NCBI GenBank assembly: GCA_965120415.1
Contig: CBCPNA010000008.1
Span: 4,033 to 68,032 of the forward strand
Source: CBCPNA01 sp965120415
GTDB lineage: Bacteria; Bacillota; Clostridia; Lachnospirales; CAG-274
DNA: 64,000 bases
Direction: 5' to 3'
Under the pieces are notes generated by a model. It did not search any database, was not told where the DNA came from, and was given only the letters and a program-made list of their open reading frames with translations. Shown here piece after piece: positions 54,191 through 63,007 of this stretch (position 1 is its first letter; every line of letters starts with the position of its first letter). A program made the translations under genes and the position numbers.

Positions 54191-56026
54191 TTATTCAACA
54201 GTAACACTTTTAGCCAAATTACGTGGTTTATCAACATCATTACCACGCCCAAGAGAAACATAATAAGCAAATAATTGTTGAACAATATTAGCTATAAGCG
54301 GTGCAAAATACCAACTTGTTTTAGGTATATAAAATATGTTATCAACTTCATTTGCTATAGAAGTGTTATCTTCTAGCGTTATAACAAAAACTTTTGCCCC
54401 ACGTGATTTAACTTCTTTTAAATTGCTAAAAGTTTTTTCATACAAATCTTCTTGCGTTAAAAGCCCAAAAACTAATGTTGTATCTTCTATAAGCGCTATA
54501 GAGCCATGCTTTAGCTCTCCAGCAGCGTAAGCCTCGCTATGGACATAAGCAACTTCTTTTAATTTAAGGCTACCTTCAAGGGATATAATATTATCTAGCC
54601 CACGTCCAACATAAAATACATTTTTTGCATTAAGATAGCTATTAGCAAGCTTTTTTATTTCTTCATTTCTTTTTAATACATAATCTATGTATTCAGGCAA
54701 TTTTTGAATTTCTGCTTTAATTTCATCTAGCTTATCATAAGATATAATATTAAGCTCTGTTGCAAAATTAAAAGTAAGAAGATACATAGCAATAACTTGG
54801 GCTGTAAAAGCTTTTGTCGATGCAACGGCAATTTCTGGCCCAGCTAAAGTGTATAAAATATCGTGCGCTTCTCTAGCGATAGTACTCCCTACAACATTAA
54901 CAACAGAAAGCACCCTTGCCCCTTTATATTTAGCAAGCCTCATAGCCGCTAAAGTATCTGCTGTTTCTCCAGATTGCGATAGTACAATAACAAGAGTTTT
55001 GTTATCTATAATAGGGTTTTTATATCTAAATTCGCTTGCAACCTCGCTAAAAACAGGTATTCGGGCTATGCTTTCTATCAAATATTTACCAACAAGCCCT
55101 GCATAATAAGCAGTACCACATGCAACAATATAAATTTTATCTATTTTTTTAATATCATCACAAGAAAGTTTAATTCCGTCAAGGTTAATTTTGCCGTTAT
55201 TATCTTTAAACATTCTATTAATATTTTCTTTAACAACTTTAGGTTGTTCAAAAATTTCTTTAAGCATAAAATGTTCATAGCCGTCTTTTTCGGCTGCTTC
55301 TATGTTCCAGTCTATTTTAAAAATTTCTTTTTGTATAGGGTTTTTATTTTTATCAAATATAGTGATATTACGTGGCGTGATTAAAGCAACTTCGTTATCT
55401 TCTAATAAATATACATTTCTTGTATGCTTAAGGATAGCTGGTGTATCCGATGCAATAAAGTTTTCATCGTTTCCTAATCCTATAATAAGAGGGCTATCTT
55501 TTTTGGCACAAATTATTTGGTCTGGATAGTCGGTACAAATAATAGCAAGAGAATAAGAGCCTTCAATTTTTTGAATAATTTCAAAAACAGAATATAATAA
55601 ATCGTTATTTTGTTTATAAAAATCATGGAGCAAATGGACAACTGTTTCTGTATCTGTTTCAGATTTAAATATATAGCCTTTTTGGATAAGATCTTCTTTT
55701 AATTCGGCATAATTTTCTATAATACCGTTATGAACAAGGGCTATAGTGTTGTCATTACTGAAATGTGGGTGAGAATTTTTGTCTGAAGGTTCGCCATGGG
55801 TTGCCCATCTAGTATGCCCGATACCAGTGTTAGCAATAAATTTTTGTTTTGAAACAATAGATAAAAGGTTATCTATCCTTCCTTTAGTTTTATTAATATT
55901 TAAAGAAGAGCCTTCTATAGTAGCTACCCCAGCAGAATCGTACCCTCTGTATTCTAATTTAGAAAGCCCTTCTAATAAAATAGGCATAGCTAAATTTTTG
56001 CCAACGTAACCAATAATGCCGCACAT
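54191..56026 (-). CDS. glmS: Glutamine-fructose-6-phosphate aminotransferase (isomerizing)
   Basis: 611 residues. The N-terminal Cys2 glutaminase (MCGIIGYVG, with HTRWATHGEPSDKNSHPHFS) is followed by two SIS sugar-isomerase domains (SQSGETADTLAAMRLAKYKG; GRGLDNIISLEGSLKLKEVA) and the C-terminal DVDKPRNLAKSVTVE. It makes glucosamine-6-phosphate for peptidoglycan. ATG at 56026 has GGAGG upstream. The 95-base leader shows no glmS ribozyme core, so the usual GlcN6P self-cleavage control appears absent. Confidence 0.98.
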   Translation of the reverse strand: MCGIIGYVGKNLAMPILLEGLSKLEYRGYDSAGVATIEGSSLNINKTKGRIDNLLSIVSKQKFIANTGIGHTRWATHGEPSDKNSHPHFSNDNTIALVHNGIIENYAELKEDLIQKGYIFKSETDTETVVHLLHDFYKQNNDLLYSVFEIIQKIEGSYSLAIICTDYPDQIICAKKDSPLIIGLGNDENFIASDTPAILKHTRNVYLLEDNEVALITPRNITIFDKNKNPIQKEIFKIDWNIEAAEKDGYEHFMLKEIFEQPKVVKENINRMFKDNNGKINLDGIKLSCDDIKKIDKIYIVACGTAYYAGLVGKYLIESIARIPVFSEVASEFRYKNPIIDNKTLVIVLSQSGETADTLAAMRLAKYKGARVLSVVNVVGSTIAREAHDILYTLAGPEIAVASTKAFTAQVIAMYLLTFNFATELNIISYDKLDEIKAEIQKLPEYIDYVLKRNEEIKKLANSYLNAKNVFYVGRGLDNIISLEGSLKLKEVAYVHSEAYAAGELKHGSIALIEDTTLVFGLLTQEDLYEKTFSNLKEVKSRGAKVFVITLEDNTSIANEVDNIFYIPKTSWYFAPLIANIVQQLFAYYVSLGRGNDVDKPRNLAKSVTVE

Positions 56027-56124
56027 ATTAATTCCTCCTAAAAAAGTAATTTAAAAATTAAGCATTTATATAATCATATGATTTTATTTTATAAAAATTT
56101 ATTCATAAACATATATATGTTAAC

Positions 56125-56153
56125 ATTATATCATACTGTATTTTAATTTGCAA
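56125..56153 (-). promoter_or_regulatory. Promoter of glmS
   Basis: Minus strand: TTGCAA (56153-56148), 17-base spacer, TATAAT (56130-56125), about 100 bases before the glmS ATG. Confidence 0.75.
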
Positions 56154-56202
56154 TAATCATAAAATGTATGATTATGAAAGCTGTTTTGATTTAGGCATAA
56201 AA

Positions 56203-56245
56203 AAATTGCAATTACAAATATTATAACTTGTATTGCAATTTATTT
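56203..56245 (-). terminator. Terminator after the 558-residue coiled-coil gene
   Basis: AAATTGCAAT..ACAA pairs with TTGTATTGCAATTT; the minus strand then has a run of seven T. Confidence 0.85.
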
Positions 56246-56259
56246 TTATATTAACTGTA

Positions 56260-57936
56260 TTAACGGTCTTGTGGTGAAATTTGATGATATTTGATAGATG
56301 CAGATTTAGCTCTGTGGGCTGCCATAGCACTAGCTCTCTTAAGCTGGTCTTTTAGGCGAGGCCTATTCATAGTGTTCCAGTGTGCGTAATGTGCGTATTT
56401 ATTTCTTAGAGATGATCTTCTGTTAGTGTTTATCCTATTACGTCCTATATATTTTTTAGAACCTATAGCTTTTTGTTCATATTTTATTTGAGCCGGATTT
56501 CTTAAAGTTTCATGTTTTGTTATATCACGTGGACGTTCAATTTGGGTAGAGTGTGATGATTTTTGTACAGTACCGTATGAAGTCCTAATGATAGAAACGT
56601 TGTTTTGTTGAGCCTCATCTATACCACTAGGGTCAACAGAATCAAAGGCAACGTTTAGATTAATATTTTCTGTGCTTTCATGACGTTCTGGTTCGATACT
56701 TTTTATATTGTAGCTTTTATAAAGCTCTTGTTTGTTTTCTTTAAAGTTTTCAAGTTGCTTAGGTGTTGGTAAATTAAGGCTACCTTTTGAAATATAAAAG
56801 CTAAATTTACCTGCTTCGTTAAGCTGTGGTGTGTTAATTTTATTAGCTTTTTGTTGTATCATAGCACGCTCTAGCCTAGTTTGTTTATATTTAGCTTGTT
56901 TAAGCTCGTTTAAGTTTTTGCGTAATTGTAATTCTTCTTGGAAAGTTTTAACAGCAGGCATTTTATCTGCTAGGCTAGCAACTTTGCTCATAATTACCTC
57001 TTTTTTAGATGGATATAAATCGTTGCTTAGTTTGTATTCTATTCTGCTTTCACGTTGTGATAAATTTTTGCGTACACTGTTAAAAAACATAGTAGCATCT
57101 TTTTCGTTTTTTTCAACTAATTCATAAGCCTTAGAAAGCCCTTCTAACCTTTCAGGAAATGTGTTTACAAGTTCAAGGGTGTCTTTATGTAAAGTGGATG
57201 CTTTGTATGTTGTAGAAAAGTCTAAAGATTGTTGTAATTTTCCATAATTATCACAAATTTCCTCATATTGTTTTTGTAAAGCTTCAGTGTTTTTTGTAAT
57301 ATTTGTTTGAAAATCTGTAAGATTATTAAATATATCAGAACGTTTAGCTATTAGCTTGTTTTTAGCAGACTCTATATTTATTACTTTATTTTTTTCTATA
57401 TCAGCATAATCTCTGTTAAATTCTTCAATTTGTTTAGATATTTTATTTGCGTATTTTAAATTATCTTGAGGTATTTTATTAATCATATTTTCAAATGAAT
57501 TAATGCTTCTTTCAAGAGCATTAAATCTTTCTAAAGATTGCATAAGATTTTTGGAAGAATCTTTGAAAGAATTAATCATGTAAAGTTTAGAATCATTAGA
57601 TAAATTTTTAAAATAAGGGTCATTAATATTTGTATTATCTAATGTTAATACTTTACTATAATTTTGTATAACCTCAAGCTCAGCGCCTATATGTTTTTGT
57701 ATATTTTCAAGCTTATTTTTTAAAGGGGTTATATGAGACTTACTAATATATTCAGATACTAAAGCAGAATTACCTTTTATATTTTCAAAAGAAGTATTAA
57801 AGGCTGTATTTATATCTATATTTGGATTATCAAAGGCATATTCTAACGCATTATAATGACCTTCAGTTTTACTGTTTTTTAATGTATTGATGTATTTGTT
57901 ATAACGACTTTCTGCTTTATCATTATTGATTGCCAT
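56260..57936 (-). CDS. Coiled-coil protein with highly basic C-terminal tail, unknown
   Basis: 558 residues. The first ~350 are helical and charged with predicted coiled coils (KSHITPLKNKLENIQKHIGA; LEELKQ-like segments). Residues ~380-470 are Ser/Asn-rich and probably disordered. The last ~80 are very basic and Tyr/His/Ala-rich (KYIGRNRINTNRRSSLRNKY, then AHYAHWNTMNRPRLKDQLKR and ASAMAAHRAKSASIKYHQ). No signal, membrane or enzyme motif. The basic tail could bind nucleic acid or polyanions (inference). The ribosome site AGGAGGTG precedes ATG 57936. Its promoter shares the TTGACA plus seven-T core with the coiled-coil cluster at 10-12 kb, but no direct sequence match to those proteins is obvious. 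Confidence 0.75.
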   Translation of the reverse strand: MAINNDKAESRYNKYINTLKNSKTEGHYNALEYAFDNPNIDINTAFNTSFENIKGNSALVSEYISKSHITPLKNKLENIQKHIGAELEVIQNYSKVLTLDNTNINDPYFKNLSNDSKLYMINSFKDSSKNLMQSLERFNALERSINSFENMINKIPQDNLKYANKISKQIEEFNRDYADIEKNKVINIESAKNKLIAKRSDIFNNLTDFQTNITKNTEALQKQYEEICDNYGKLQQSLDFSTTYKASTLHKDTLELVNTFPERLEGLSKAYELVEKNEKDATMFFNSVRKNLSQRESRIEYKLSNDLYPSKKEVIMSKVASLADKMPAVKTFQEELQLRKNLNELKQAKYKQTRLERAMIQQKANKINTPQLNEAGKFSFYISKGSLNLPTPKQLENFKENKQELYKSYNIKSIEPERHESTENINLNVAFDSVDPSGIDEAQQNNVSIIRTSYGTVQKSSHSTQIERPRDITKHETLRNPAQIKYEQKAIGSKKYIGRNRINTNRRSSLRNKYAHYAHWNTMNRPRLKDQLKRASAMAAHRAKSASIKYHQISPQDR

Positions 57937-58031
57937 AAAAGCACCTCCTATTTAATATATTTAAAATTATTTACAAAAATGTTGTAATAGTTTTAATATT
58001 AGTTTAAAATGATTATAATAAATTTATATTA

Positions 58032-58060
58032 ATGATATCATATATGTAAAAAAATGTCAA
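58032..58060 (-). promoter_or_regulatory. Sigma-A promoter of the 558-residue coiled-coil gene
   Basis: Minus strand: TTGACA (58060-58055), 17-base spacer starting with seven T then ACA, and TATCAT (58037-58032). The first 16 bases are identical to 10471-10486. Confidence 0.8.
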
Positions 58061-58070
58061 GGAGTTAAAA

Positions 58071-58099
58071 TTGAAATATATTATATAAATTAATATAAA
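58071..58099 (+). promoter_or_regulatory. Promoter of trxB
   Basis: TTGAAA (58071-58076), 17-base spacer, TATAAA (58094-58099), divergent from and only ten bases from the opposing -35 element, so the two promoters may compete. Confidence 0.6.
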
Positions 58100-58123
58100 A
58101 TTTGCAAAAAAAGGAGTTATATT

Positions 58124-59050
58124 ATGAATAATGAAATATATGATCTTGTTATAATAGGCTCAGGGCCTTCTGGTTTAGCTGCTGCTATATATGCAGAAAG
58201 GGCTAAGCTTAAAACAATCACTATAGAAAGGCATAATATGAGTGGAGGACAAATTTTAAACACATATGAAGTAGATAATTATCCGGGGCTACCTAATATA
58301 AACGGCTTTGATATGGGGATTAAATTTAGAGAACATGCAAAAAAGCTTGGCGCAGACTTTTTTACAGATGAAGTTTTAAGCCTTGAAATAATGGATAATA
58401 TAAAAAAAGTTAATTGTAAAAAAGCTAACTATTTAACAAAAACAATAATAATAGCGACAGGGGCAAACCATAAAATGCTAGATGTTAAAGGGGAAAAAAA
58501 GCTTTATGGTAAAGGTGTATCTTACTGTGCAACTTGCGATGGAGCATTTTATAAAGAAAAGGTAGTCGCTGTTGTTGGAGGGGGCGATGTTGCTCTAGAA
58601 GATGCAATATTTTTATCAAGAATTTGCAAAAAAGTTTATTTAATACACAGAAGGGATGAATTTAGAGGGGTAAAAATTTTGCAAGAAAAAGTTTTTGAAA
58701 TACCTAATATAGAAATTATTTGGGACACTGTTATTAAAGAAATAAAAGGTGATGAGGAGGTAAAATCTATAGATATTTTAAACAAAAAAACAGATGAATT
58801 AAAAAATATACCGGTAGATGGAGTTTTTGTTGCTATAGGTATTATTCCTAATAGTCATATTTTTGAAAAGCATCTAAAGCTAGACGATGGTAATTATATA
58901 TTAGCTGATGAAAGCTGTGAGACATCTGTACCTGGAGTTTTTGCCGCTGGAGATGTAAGGACAAAAGCTTTAAGGCAAGTTGTAACTGCTGTATCAGATG
59001 GAGCTAATGCTGTTACTTCAGTTGAAAAATATTTAGCGCTAAATTTTTAA
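58124..59050 (+). CDS. trxB: Thioredoxin reductase
   Basis: 308 residues. FAD-binding GSGPSGLAAAIYAERA, active-site disulfide CATC within GVSYCATCDGAFYK, NADPH-binding VVGGGDVALEDA with HRRDEFRG, and C-terminal GVFAAGDVRTKALRQVVTAV. The HRRDEFR motif argues for NADPH use. ATG at 58124 has AAAGGAG upstream. No thioredoxin gene is adjacent. Confidence 0.96.
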   Translation: MNNEIYDLVIIGSGPSGLAAAIYAERAKLKTITIERHNMSGGQILNTYEVDNYPGLPNINGFDMGIKFREHAKKLGADFFTDEVLSLEIMDNIKKVNCKKANYLTKTIIIATGANHKMLDVKGEKKLYGKGVSYCATCDGAFYKEKVVAVVGGGDVALEDAIFLSRICKKVYLIHRRDEFRGVKILQEKVFEIPNIEIIWDTVIKEIKGDEEVKSIDILNKKTDELKNIPVDGVFVAIGIIPNSHIFEKHLKLDDGNYILADESCETSVPGVFAAGDVRTKALRQVVTAVSDGANAVTSVEKYLALNF

Positions 59051-59112
59051 TAATTTATAAAAATTAGTTTGAAATAATTTATATAATGTTTTATAATATT
59101 TTTAAATTAATA

Positions 59113-59131
59113 TTACCCACTTTATGTGGGC
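59113..59131. terminator. Short hairpin between trxB and the cortex hydrolase gene
   Basis: CCCAC TTTAT GTGGG stem-loop between the convergent genes. There is no good T tract on either side, so termination is uncertain. Confidence 0.45.
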
Positions 59132-59135
59132 AAAA

Positions 59136-60266
59136 TTAATAAACTTTATAAATATTAAAAAGCTCATCTAAAATAAGCCAATTTTGCTTAAAAGGACGCA
59201 TTAAATTCCAATAAGATACCCCGGTTAAATTATATTCTAATGCTGTAGTTAATTTTGCATAAATACTTCTTGCGTCTTCAAACCATACCTCATGAGGTAT
59301 ATTGTTTAAAGTATAGTTAAAATAAGGAGTTTTAGCAACTTCATCAAAATTAATTTGGGCATTATAAGCAGCGGCAAGGCTTATAGCCTCTGTATTACCT
59401 ATGCTTACAGCTTTTGTTTCTCCTTTTATATAAGGTAGCATCCAATTGTACCCATAATTAGGTATACCCATAAAAATTTTGTTAGGTGGTATTTGTGTTA
59501 TAGCAAAATCTAACACATCTCTAACTCTATTTATAGGAGAAACGGCTTGTGGTTCGCTATATGCATAGCCCCATTCATATGTCATTAAAAGCACAGCGTT
59601 GGAGCTTTCTCCTAAGTTTTTATAATCATGAGCCTCATATAAAAGCCCCTCTTGATTTGCTGATGTTTTTGGTGCTAAAGCAGTAATAACAGCAAATCCA
59701 GCGTTATTTAAAGCGATTTTAACTTTTTCTACAAATGCTATAAAACCCTCTCTATCTTCCGGGAAGACGTATTCAAAATCTATATCAAGCCCAAAATAGT
59801 TTTTTTCTTCCAAAACATCTAATATATTATTTATCAAATTTTGTTGTGCTATTTCATTATTTAATATTTTATTAGATAAAGAATTATCAAATGTTCCAGC
59901 GGAAGTTAATGTAGAAATTAGCATAATAGGTGCAACATCCGTATTAGCTAATACGCCCAAGATTTCTTCATCATCAGCGTATATTAAACTACCATCTTCT
60001 GTAAAGCCATATGTGAATATAGTTGCAAATGTTAAATAAGGCAGAGCTTCTTCTAAAATATTTGTATCTATAGTAGGGTAAAGGTATCCATTAACGGCTA
60101 TAGAGCCAAGCTTTGGCAAATTTTCTGGTATAACTATAGTTTGCCCAACAACAAGATTATCTGGGTTTGGTATACCGTTTTTTTCTATAAGTTCATAAGG
60201 GTTAATATTATATTCATTAGCAATAGAAAAGATAGTGTCGCCACTTTTTATAACAACAATTTTCAT
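59136..60266 (-). CDS. LysM plus glycoside hydrolase 18 protein, SleL/YaaH-like spore cortex-lytic enzyme
   Basis: 376 residues. One N-terminal LysM domain (VIKSGDTIFSIANEYNINPY ... VGQTIVIPENLP) without a signal peptide, then a GH18 domain with the catalytic block GLDIDFEYVFPED (the DxxDxDxE-type site, Glu as acid) and late GVSYWNLMRPF. SleL/YaaH enzymes are N-acetylglucosaminidases that cut muramic-delta-lactam cortex fragments in germination. Missing signal peptide and LysM at the very start are normal for this spore-localised group. ATG at 60266 has TGGAG upstream. It is convergent with trxB. Confidence 0.9.
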   Translation of the reverse strand: MKIVVIKSGDTIFSIANEYNINPYELIEKNGIPNPDNLVVGQTIVIPENLPKLGSIAVNGYLYPTIDTNILEEALPYLTFATIFTYGFTEDGSLIYADDEEILGVLANTDVAPIMLISTLTSAGTFDNSLSNKILNNEIAQQNLINNILDVLEEKNYFGLDIDFEYVFPEDREGFIAFVEKVKIALNNAGFAVITALAPKTSANQEGLLYEAHDYKNLGESSNAVLLMTYEWGYAYSEPQAVSPINRVRDVLDFAITQIPPNKIFMGIPNYGYNWMLPYIKGETKAVSIGNTEAISLAAAYNAQINFDEVAKTPYFNYTLNNIPHEVWFEDARSIYAKLTTALEYNLTGVSYWNLMRPFKQNWLILDELFNIYKVY

Positions 60267-60402
60267 AAATTTACTCCATAAATATTGATTTATACATTAT
60301 ATGTTTTTTAATAAAAAATGTTTAAAATATTAGACAAATTAATTTTTAAATGATAAAATATTAATCAAAATCTTATCATTAATAAAAGGGTGGATTATAC
60401 AC

Positions 60403-61095
60403 ATGTTTACAAGAACAAGGCTTTTAATAGGAGAAGAAGGGCTTTTAAAGCTTAAAAACAGTAAAGTAATAGTGTTTGGGGCTGGAGGGGTTGGCTCCTT
60501 TTGTGTCGAGGCACTTGTTAGAGCGGGCATTTATCATATACACATAGTAGATAAAGATACCGTTTCTCTTACCAATTTAAATAGGCAATTAATAGCAACA
60601 ACTAAAACATTAGGAGAAGATAAGGTAGATTCTATAGAAGCACGTGCTAAAGAAATAAATCCAAATATAAATATTATAAAAACAAAACTTTTTTACACAA
60701 AAGATACACAAGATGAAATAAGCTTTTTTGGCTATGATTATATAATAGACGCTATAGATACAATATCTTCCAAAATCTTGCTTGTAGAAAATGCTAAAAA
60801 GCAGAATATACCTATAATATCATCTATGGGTACCGGTAACAAGCTAGACCCTAGCCTATTTGAAGTCGCAGATATATACAAAACTTCTGTTTGCCCTATA
60901 GCAAGAATTATGCGATATGAGCTTAAAAAAAGGGGGATAAAAAGCCTTAAAGTAGTCTATTCTAAAGAAAAGCCTATAAAAGTGCCCTCTCTTGAAGATA
61001 ACAAAAATATTGTGCCGGGGAGTATATCTTTTGTACCACCTGTTGCTGGCTTTATTTTAGCAAGTCAAGTTGTAAAAGATTTATTAAAAAAATAG
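60403..61095 (+). CDS. tcdA: tRNA threonylcarbamoyladenosine dehydratase (TcdA/CsdL), E1-like
   Basis: 230 residues, ThiF/E1 superfamily. Nucleotide-binding GAGGVGSFCVEALVRAGI, DKDTVSLTNLNRQ with the adenylation Arg, and DAIDTISSKILLVENA. The C-terminal half (SSMGTGNKLDPSLFEVADIY; TSVCPIARIMRYELKKRGI) is specific to TcdA rather than ThiF or MoeB. It cyclises t6A to ct6A at tRNA position 37. It starts with ATG 60403 and ends in TAG; wecB follows by ten bases. Confidence 0.93.
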   Translation: MFTRTRLLIGEEGLLKLKNSKVIVFGAGGVGSFCVEALVRAGIYHIHIVDKDTVSLTNLNRQLIATTKTLGEDKVDSIEARAKEINPNINIIKTKLFYTKDTQDEISFFGYDYIIDAIDTISSKILLVENAKKQNIPIISSMGTGNKLDPSLFEVADIYKTSVCPIARIMRYELKKRGIKSLKVVYSKEKPIKVPSLEDNKNIVPGSISFVPPVAGFILASQVVKDLLKK

Positions 61096-61105
61096 AGGTG
61101 TATTT

Positions 61106-62260
61106 ATGCAAAAAATAAAAGTGTTGACAATTTTTGGTACAAGGCCAGAAGCTATAAAGATGATACCTATAATAAAAGAAATGCAAAATAACGATAATAT
61201 AATTAGCGAAGTTTGCGTTACAGCACAGCATAGGCAAATGCTTGACCAAGTTTTAAGCATTTTTAACATAAAGCCAGAATATGATTTAAATATAATGACA
61301 GAAAATCAAACTTTAACTAAAATAACAACAGAAGTACTTTTAGGGCTAGAGCAAATTTTAAAAAAATCAAAGCCAGATTTAATATTAGTACATGGAGATA
61401 CAACAACAACATTTGTTGGAGCCTTAGCAGCTTTTTATCACAAAATAAAGATAGGGCATGTAGAGGCAGGGCTTAGGACATATAACAAATACGAACCTTT
61501 TCCAGAAGAGCTTAATAGAAAGCTTACAGGAGTTATTTGCGATATACATTTTGCCCCAACTATTTATTCTAAACAAAATCTATTAAAAGAAAATATAAAC
61601 GAAAAAGATATTTTTGTAACTGGTAATACCGTAATCGATATTATAAAAACGACAGTTGAAAAAGACTATATATTTAATTTTGAAAAGCTTAATAAAATAG
61701 ACTATACAAAAAAGATTATAACAATTACTGCCCACAGAAGAGAAAATTTTGGCAAGCCTTTAGAAAATATATGTAGCGCTATATTAGATATAGTAAACAA
61801 TAATGAAAATGTAGAGGTTGTATATTCTGTTCATTATAACCCCCTTGTTAGAGATACTGTACATAAAATGTTAAGAGATAATAAAAAAATACATTTAACA
61901 GACCCTTTAGATATAAAAGATATGCATAATTTAATAAACAAATCTTATTTTGTCATGACAGATTCAGGCGGCTTGCAAGAAGAGGTACCTTCTTTTAAAA
62001 AGCCCGTTTTAGTATTAAGAAATGTGACAGAAAGGCAAGAAGGGCTTAAAGCAAATGTTTTAAAGCTTGTAGGTACAGAAAGGCTAGATATAATAAATGC
62101 TGTCAATATGCTTATAAAAGATAACAAAGAGTATGCAAAAATGACAAATACAAATAACCCTTTTGGCGATGGGCTTGCATCTAAAAGGGTTATAAATGCC
62201 GTTTTATACCACTTTAAAATTATAAAAGATAAGCCAAAAGATTTTGAAATAAAATTATAG
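61106..62260 (+). CDS. wecB: UDP-N-acetylglucosamine 2-epimerase (non-hydrolysing)
   Basis: 384 residues, GT-B fold. Motifs: FGTRPEAIKMIPIIKEM, VTAQHRQMLDQVL, VHGDTTTTFVGALAAFYHKI, GHVEAGLRTYNKYEPFPEE, ITAHRRENFGKP, and MTDSGGLQEEVPSFKKPVLV. It makes UDP-ManNAc for teichoic acid linkage or capsule. In Firmicutes it often precedes the atp operon, as here. The ATG follows AGAGGTG. Confidence 0.97.
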   Translation: MQKIKVLTIFGTRPEAIKMIPIIKEMQNNDNIISEVCVTAQHRQMLDQVLSIFNIKPEYDLNIMTENQTLTKITTEVLLGLEQILKKSKPDLILVHGDTTTTFVGALAAFYHKIKIGHVEAGLRTYNKYEPFPEELNRKLTGVICDIHFAPTIYSKQNLLKENINEKDIFVTGNTVIDIIKTTVEKDYIFNFEKLNKIDYTKKIITITAHRRENFGKPLENICSAILDIVNNNENVEVVYSVHYNPLVRDTVHKMLRDNKKIHLTDPLDIKDMHNLINKSYFVMTDSGGLQEEVPSFKKPVLVLRNVTERQEGLKANVLKLVGTERLDIINAVNMLIKDNKEYAKMTNTNNPFGDGLASKRVINAVLYHFKIIKDKPKDFEIKL

Positions 62261-62367
62261 AATATTGCATAAAATAAAAATAAAAAAATTAAATAAAATT
62301 GTAGATTTTTTTAAAAAAAGAGTTTATAATTATATTTAATACTTTTGTTTTGTAAGGAGGCTCTTTT

Positions 62368-62592
62368 TTGAACCATGAAGTTTTAAAAGCATTTTCTTTA
62401 ATAAGTCAAATAGGTATAAATATGCTTGTGCCTATCCTTATATGTATTTTAGTTGGAAAGTTTATAGATGAGAAGCTTGGAGCAAATAACATAATATTAA
62501 TAATATTTGTTATACTTGGCGTTTTATCATCTTTTAGAAATTTATATGTTATTGCAAAACAACATATAAAAGAAAGTGACAAAAAGGAGTAA
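62368..62592 (+). CDS. AtpZ/AtpI-like small membrane protein, ATP synthase operon
   Basis: 74 residues with two membrane helices: FSLISQIGINMLVPILICIL with VGKFIDEKLG, and ILIIFVILGVLSSFRNLYVI. This is the short AtpZ-type protein found at the head of atp operons, a proposed partner of AtpI in c-ring assembly or ion loading. The start is TTG at 62368 with AAGGAGG seven bases upstream. The next gene follows by five bases. Confidence 0.85.
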   Translation: MNHEVLKAFSLISQIGINMLVPILICILVGKFIDEKLGANNIILIIFVILGVLSSFRNLYVIAKQHIKESDKKE

Positions 62593-62597
62593 TTATT

Positions 62598-62981
62598 ATG
62601 TTCAAAATTTCTAACACAACAAAGCAAATTATATTAACTATGCTTTCTTTATCTTTAATTTTTTTAGGTATTGCCTTTTTATTAAAAGCATCTATTATTC
62701 CCTTTTTAAAAGGGCTTTTTGTTGGAGTTGTTTTTTCTATTTTAAAGCTTATTTTAATAGAAAAGACTATAGAAAAATCTTTAAAAATGGATAAAAATAA
62801 AGCGACTCTTTATACAAGCTTTAATTTTATTTTAAGATATGTTTTAACAGCTTTTGTATTGATAATAGTGCTTTTAAACAAAGAAGAGATAAGCTTTATA
62901 GCGACTGTTTTAGGGGTGATTGTTTTGCAACCAGCAACATATATTGTTGGGCTTAAAAAAGATGCATTTAAAAATTCATAA
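62598..62981 (+). CDS. atpI: ATP synthase subunit I
   Basis: 127 residues, four membrane helices in two pairs, with the subunit I pattern ILLTML-like start, FLKGLFVGVVFSILKLILIE and VLGVIVLQPATYIVGL. Position between the AtpZ-like gene and atpB supports the assignment. AtpI assists c-ring assembly in relatives. Confidence 0.82.
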   Translation: MFKISNTTKQIILTMLSLSLIFLGIAFLLKASIIPFLKGLFVGVVFSILKLILIEKTIEKSLKMDKNKATLYTSFNFILRYVLTAFVLIIVLLNKEEISFIATVLGVIVLQPATYIVGLKKDAFKNS

Positions 62982-63007
62982 GAATATTTTAATAGAAAGG
63001 AGGTAAA

